This document shows positions 61,566 to 64,000 of a DNA stretch of 64,000 nucleotides, in pieces. Source of the stretch: Alloacidobacterium sp963823845 (GTDB lineage: Bacteria > Acidobacteriota > Terriglobia > Terriglobales > Acidobacteriaceae). A program made the translations under genes and the position numbers. Position 1 is the stretch's first letter. Every line of letters begins with the position of its first letter. The notes beneath the pieces are model-generated. The model did not search any database. It was not told the DNA's origin and saw only the letters and a program-made list of their open reading frames with translations. The stretch covers positions 62,001-126,000 of the forward strand of contig CAWGND010000029.1 of assembly GCA_963823845.1 (NCBI GenBank), in the 5' to 3' direction.

Positions 61566-61937
61566 TCAGGCCGGTTTCTTGGCGACTTCGTGGAATCCGA
61601 GAACGTTTCCTTCGGTATCCTTGAAGGCGGCGATCCAGCCCATGCCCTGGCCGATTTCCTGCTTCGGCAGGATGACGGTGCCACCGGCGTTCTCAACCTT
61701 TTTGCAGGCGTCCTCGATGGAGGCGACGCTGATGTAGTTCATGAAGGGCTGTCCCGGATTCCGGCGCGGCATCAGACCTCCGTTGATCCCAACTTCACCT
61801 TCTGCCCGGGTCTCGACGAGGAAGTAATTCATCTTCCAGGGATCGCTGATCTTCCAGCCGAAAGCTTCTTCGTAGAACTTCTTGGCGCGCTGCACGTCGT
61901 CGGCAGGTATCTCGAAATGAACGATAGCATTTGGCAT
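61566..61937 (-). CDS. VOC family protein (glyoxalase-like)
   Basis: A 123-residue cytoplasmic protein of the vicinal oxygen chelate superfamily. The start NAIVHFEIPADDVQRAKKFYEEAFGW and the C-terminal GWIAAFKDTEGNVLGFHEV form the paired beta-alpha-beta modules, with possible metal ligands His7 and Glu near 115. Many members are of unknown substrate; some are dioxygenases, glyoxalases or antibiotic-binding proteins. ATG 61937 begins the fold. The frame remains open 21 codons upstream without conserved sequence. Tail-to-tail with the MFS gene (nine bases apart). Confidence 0.88.
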   Translation of the reverse strand: MPNAIVHFEIPADDVQRAKKFYEEAFGWKISDPWKMNYFLVETRAEGEVGINGGLMPRRNPGQPFMNYISVASIEDACKKVENAGGTVILPKQEIGQGMGWIAAFKDTEGNVLGFHEVAKKPA

Positions 61938-62026
61938 AGCCTGAGGATCATAACCGAAGGGAGGACAGGCCGTCGAAAGAATTGTGACGCCTGGATTCAC
62001 CCGGAGTAAGGTCCGCCTCTCGGTTT

Positions 62027-62048
62027 TAGGGCCTGTTAACAGGCCCTA
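62027..62048. repeat. Perfect 22-bp palindrome near the methyltransferase stop codon
   Basis: TAGGGCCTGTTAACAGGCCC followed by TA, self-complementary over its full length. It lies two bases beyond the methyltransferase stop codon and may form an RNA hairpin, but no T-run follows on either strand, so a terminator role is only possible. Confidence 0.6.
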
Positions 62049-62050
62049 AT

Positions 62051-63067
62051 TCACTTATAAGCAACTACAAGGCGATTGATGCCGATCTCCGAAGGCGAAA
62101 GCTCAACTCGTGCAAAGCCGGCATCTTTCGAAATGCTCTCGAGCTCTGCGAAAGTGTAAGCGTCGCCGGCGGGCGTAGTGGCCAGCATCATCATGCTGAA
62201 GGCAGCCGCCATGGGCGGCGAAACGCGGTCAGGGTTCGGAACGAACTCTACAATTGCCGCGCGACCTCCCGGCTCAAGGGCGGCATGCACCTTACGCATG
62301 AAAACGGTGCACGTGGGCGGGTCGAAATGGTGCAGGAAGTTGGGGACAAGCACCAGATCGTAGCCGCTGCCAAAATCAGTTTCGAAGGCGTCGCCCGGAA
62401 GCAGGTGATAGCGATCGGCAACTCCCATGGCTTGCGCATTCCTGCTTGCAACTTCCAGCACATTCTTCCAGTCGGAGGCGTAGACATGTGCGGCGGGATT
62501 CTGTTTTGCGACGGAAATTCCATAGATGCCGTGACTGGCGGCAACATCCAGAACCTTGTGCACCTCGCCGCCTCTGCGGAGCTCAGCAGCCATCATCCCG
62601 GCTGGCATATGCACCATCGGCATCATGGCCTGCGCGAACTTCACCCAATCGGGATTTTCCGGCTCCAGCGTTCCTTTGCCTAGCGCGCTGCCTCCGCCGC
62701 GGACGGCCTCGGTTAGCCGCTCGTTCGCTTCGCGGATGCGCGCAGTGAGCAGAAACTCGACGGCGCCGCCGACGTATGCCGGCGAATGCCGATCAAGAAA
62801 CAAAGCTGCATCCGGCGCAAGACTATAATGTTCTGCTTCTTTGGTCAGAAAGCCATGAATGGTCAAGAAATCGCACAGGATGCGCACGCCGCGTTCGGAA
62901 GCTTTGCAGCGTTTAGCAATTGTTATCGCGGTCGTATTGCCTTCGGCGATGGCGGTGAAAAGTTCCAGCTCAAGGGCAGCCTTCATTGCCTCGGTCCGCT
63001 GATGGGCGTTGATGATGTCGAAGAAGCGCTGCGGAGTGGGCTGCTGCTGCGGTGCTGCTGTGGTCAT
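62051..63067 (-). CDS. SAM-dependent O-methyltransferase, dimerisation-domain type
   Basis: A 338-residue cytoplasmic methyltransferase of the plant-type O-methyltransferase class. The N-terminal winged-helix dimerisation domain (about 10-95, KAALELELFTAIAEGN, ILCDFLTIHGFLTKE) precedes the Rossmann fold with HKVLDVAASHGIYGISVAKQNP (SAM motif I near 170), ASDWKNVLEVASRNAQAMG and VLVPNFLHHFDPPTC. Related proteins methylate carotenoids (CrtF), bacteriochlorophyll precursors or polyketides; the acceptor cannot be named. Single gene, transcribed away from a repeat-rich region. Confidence 0.88.
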   Translation of the reverse strand: MTTAAPQQQPTPQRFFDIINAHQRTEAMKAALELELFTAIAEGNTTAITIAKRCKASERGVRILCDFLTIHGFLTKEAEHYSLAPDAALFLDRHSPAYVGGAVEFLLTARIREANERLTEAVRGGGSALGKGTLEPENPDWVKFAQAMMPMVHMPAGMMAAELRRGGEVHKVLDVAASHGIYGISVAKQNPAAHVYASDWKNVLEVASRNAQAMGVADRYHLLPGDAFETDFGSGYDLVLVPNFLHHFDPPTCTVFMRKVHAALEPGGRAAIVEFVPNPDRVSPPMAAAFSMMMLATTPAGDAYTFAELESISKDAGFARVELSPSEIGINRLVVAYK

Positions 63068-63364
63068 GGATTCTCCCGTTCGATTAAATCAGTAGCTAAT
63101 GATTGACTAGAAGTCGAAGGTCCCGATTGAGTCGGCCGTCGGAGGGGAGTTGACCGTCAGTGAACTCTACGTCACCGCAACCACCGTGTCCACCATCATT
63201 CCGTTCAGGAAGGCTGTCGGCGGAACGGAGAGGCGCGTGCGCCGCCGCCTGTCAAGCCCCTTCCTGGCGGAGAAATCCGTAACAGACTCAATCGCAATCA
63301 CTTACGACCTGGCATCCGGTGCCGGGAATTATGGCTTGATTTGCTTTACTAGAATAAAGGACAT

Positions 63365-63395
63365 GGCATGGGTTTGATACCCATGCCTTTTTATT
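63365..63395 (+). terminator. Intrinsic terminator with no clear upstream gene
   Basis: GGCATGGGT (63365-63373), loop TTGAT, ACCCATGCC (63379-63387), then TTTTTATTTG. A good plus-strand terminator, yet the nearest plus-strand gene ends at 61556. It could end an unannotated small RNA starting within 63100-63350. Confidence 0.75.
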
Positions 63396-63457
63396 TGTGC
63401 CACGGCTTTGTTTCAGGCTAACTCGCTTAAATAGAGTAATTTATGGGATTACTCATC

Positions 63458-63511
63458 AAAAATAGAACTAAATACCTGCTAAATAAAAATAGAACTAAAT
63501 ACCTGCTAAAT
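63458..63511. repeat. 27-bp perfect tandem duplication
   Basis: The 27-base unit beginning AAAAATAGAACTAAATACCT at 63458 is repeated exactly at 63485. It directly precedes a copy of the G-tract dispersed repeat, whose left part (ACCTGCTAAAT) it shares. Confidence 0.9.
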
Positions 63512-63687
63512 GAAGAATTTAGCGAAAGAGGCCGGGGGATCTGCAACCCGAACACGCGCCCGGTCGCGACAGGTGTCACCTCAAATGCAGCTAAGTCGAA
63601 TGACAAGAGTAATTTAGTCCGGCTAGGAGCCAGAAAACAACCCTAACTACCTGTATTTTGAATAATTTAGCGAAAACAGGGGAGGGT
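63470..63687. repeat. Two further copies of the G-tract dispersed repeat
   Basis: At 63470-63520: ACCTGCTAAAT, GAAGAATTTAGCGAAA, GGCCGGGGGATC. At 63641-63687: CCCTAACTACCTG, GAATAATTTAGCGAAAA, CAGGGGAGGGTC. Both keep the order of the blocks seen at 5230-5278 and 5396-5445. Confidence 0.65.
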
Positions 63688-63846
63688 CAGCCGAGCAGGT
63701 GCTCCAGACGGTGGAGATCCAAGGATCGTGACTCGGTTATCGACGACAATCGTCGGAGTCACCCAGCTTCTGCAGAAGATCCGCTGAGGGCATGTCGCCT
63801 TGCACCCGCAGCGCTCATCTGCAACACTGACTTCGGTTCACCGACA

Positions 63847-64000
63847 ATGGTTCGTCATTACCTCATCAAAGGCCGCGTCCAGGGAGTCGGCTTCCGCTGG
63901 TTCGTCCATCGCGAAGCCGCAACGCTGGGCCTGCGCGGCTGGGTGCGGAACACCGAAGACGGCCATGTCGAAGTCCTTGCCGCAGGCGAGCCGGACGACC
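63847..64000 (+). CDS. acyP: Acylphosphatase (5' part)
   Basis: The first 51 residues of a small enzyme that hydrolyses acyl phosphates in the cytoplasm; the right end is cut by the window. VRHYLIKGRVQGVGFRWFVH contains the acylphosphatase signature GRVQGVGFR, whose arginine binds phosphate. GLRGWVRNTEDGHVEVLAAG follows, with the catalytic asparagine in WVRN. A full-length protein should be about 90-95 residues. The start ATG 63847 fits the family. Upstream is the repeat-rich region, so it probably has its own promoter. Confidence 0.9.
   Translation, partial: MVRHYLIKGRVQGVGFRWFVHREAATLGLRGWVRNTEDGHVEVLAAGEPDD

Larger units (their letters stand above)
63068..63846. other. Repeat-rich intergenic region
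   Basis: About 780 bases. It contains a TGTCAAGCCCC repeat start (63248), a strong terminator (63365-63392), a 27-bp tandem duplication (63458-63511), and two G-tract repeat copies (63470-63520, 63641-63687). An open frame at 63150-63377 runs through the repeat and terminator and is not accepted as a gene. Promoters for the methyltransferase and acylphosphatase lie at the two ends. Confidence 0.5.

Noticed and set aside
62027..62048. Perfect palindrome as a rho-independent terminator
   Set aside because: No T-run on either strand, so it is listed only as a palindrome.
63150..63377. Plus-strand 75-codon frame before the terminator
   Set aside because: Overlaps the TCAAGCCC repeat start and the terminator stem; composition changes midway; no ribosome site.

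Overview
The window looks like a chromosomal segment from an acidobacterium, probably of the Terriglobia/Acidobacteriaceae group. This is inferred from gene content, not from a marker gene. Supporting signs are an Oar-like TonB-dependent receptor with an N-terminal carboxypeptidase-regulatory-like domain, two very large permeases of the MacB/FtsX type encoded without an ATPase (the 'acidobacterial duplicated orphan permease' pattern), a CRTAC1/ASPIC-UnbV protein, many secreted glycoside hydrolases, and several families of short dispersed intergenic repeats. There are no phage genes, transposases, CRISPR arrays or plasmid functions. One tRNA gene (Ala, anticodon CGC) is present.

Layout. 1-4978: the end of glgC, an FtsX-type permease, a RodZ-like HTH membrane protein and small exported or membrane proteins. 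4979-12683: metK behind a repeat-rich intergenic region, a MazE/MazF-type toxin-antitoxin pair with a perfect palindromic operator, an Ada-type methyltransferase/regulator, an ArsR regulator with an SDR oxidoreductase, ahcY, and a secreted LecA-like plus LssY_C protein. 12758-16930: a KimA-like potassium transporter and a secreted GH36 alpha-galactosidase. 16899-29292: an entirely minus-strand sugar-utilisation block with a GH2 beta-galactosidase-like enzyme, a LacI regulator, and a tightly packed six-gene run (GH2 exo-beta-glucosaminidase-like enzyme, APC permease, PfkB kinase, ThpR, FAD oxidoreductase, second APC permease). LacI-type operators lie in front of both GH2 genes.

29441-43729: M61 peptidase, CRTAC1-like protein, a TonB-dependent receptor split by two single-base frameshifts, an FG-GAP protein, a TPR protein and the first orphan permease. 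43815-51900: a frameshifted HEAT-repeat gene with an internal 24-bp duplication, GNAT, Cu/Zn superoxide dismutase, tRNA-Ala, a GH13 enzyme, a two-gene operon of unknown function, an AlaX-type editing protein and a DUF4252 protein. 51904-58116: a PstS-like protein with an extra N-terminal domain, YciI, the second orphan permease, rho and rpoZ. 58776-64000: a YtrA-type GntR regulator, small enzymes, an MFS transporter, an O-methyltransferase, a repeat-rich spacer and the start of an acylphosphatase gene.

Functional themes: carbohydrate breakdown and uptake (glgC, GH36, two GH2, GH13, kinase, permeases, TonB receptor), the S-adenosylmethionine cycle (metK, ahcY), and transcription housekeeping (rho, rpoZ). 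No clearly new multi-gene defence or metabolic system is visible. The strongest unknowns are the 48242-49880 gene pair, the LecA-LssY fusion and the N-terminally extended PstS protein.
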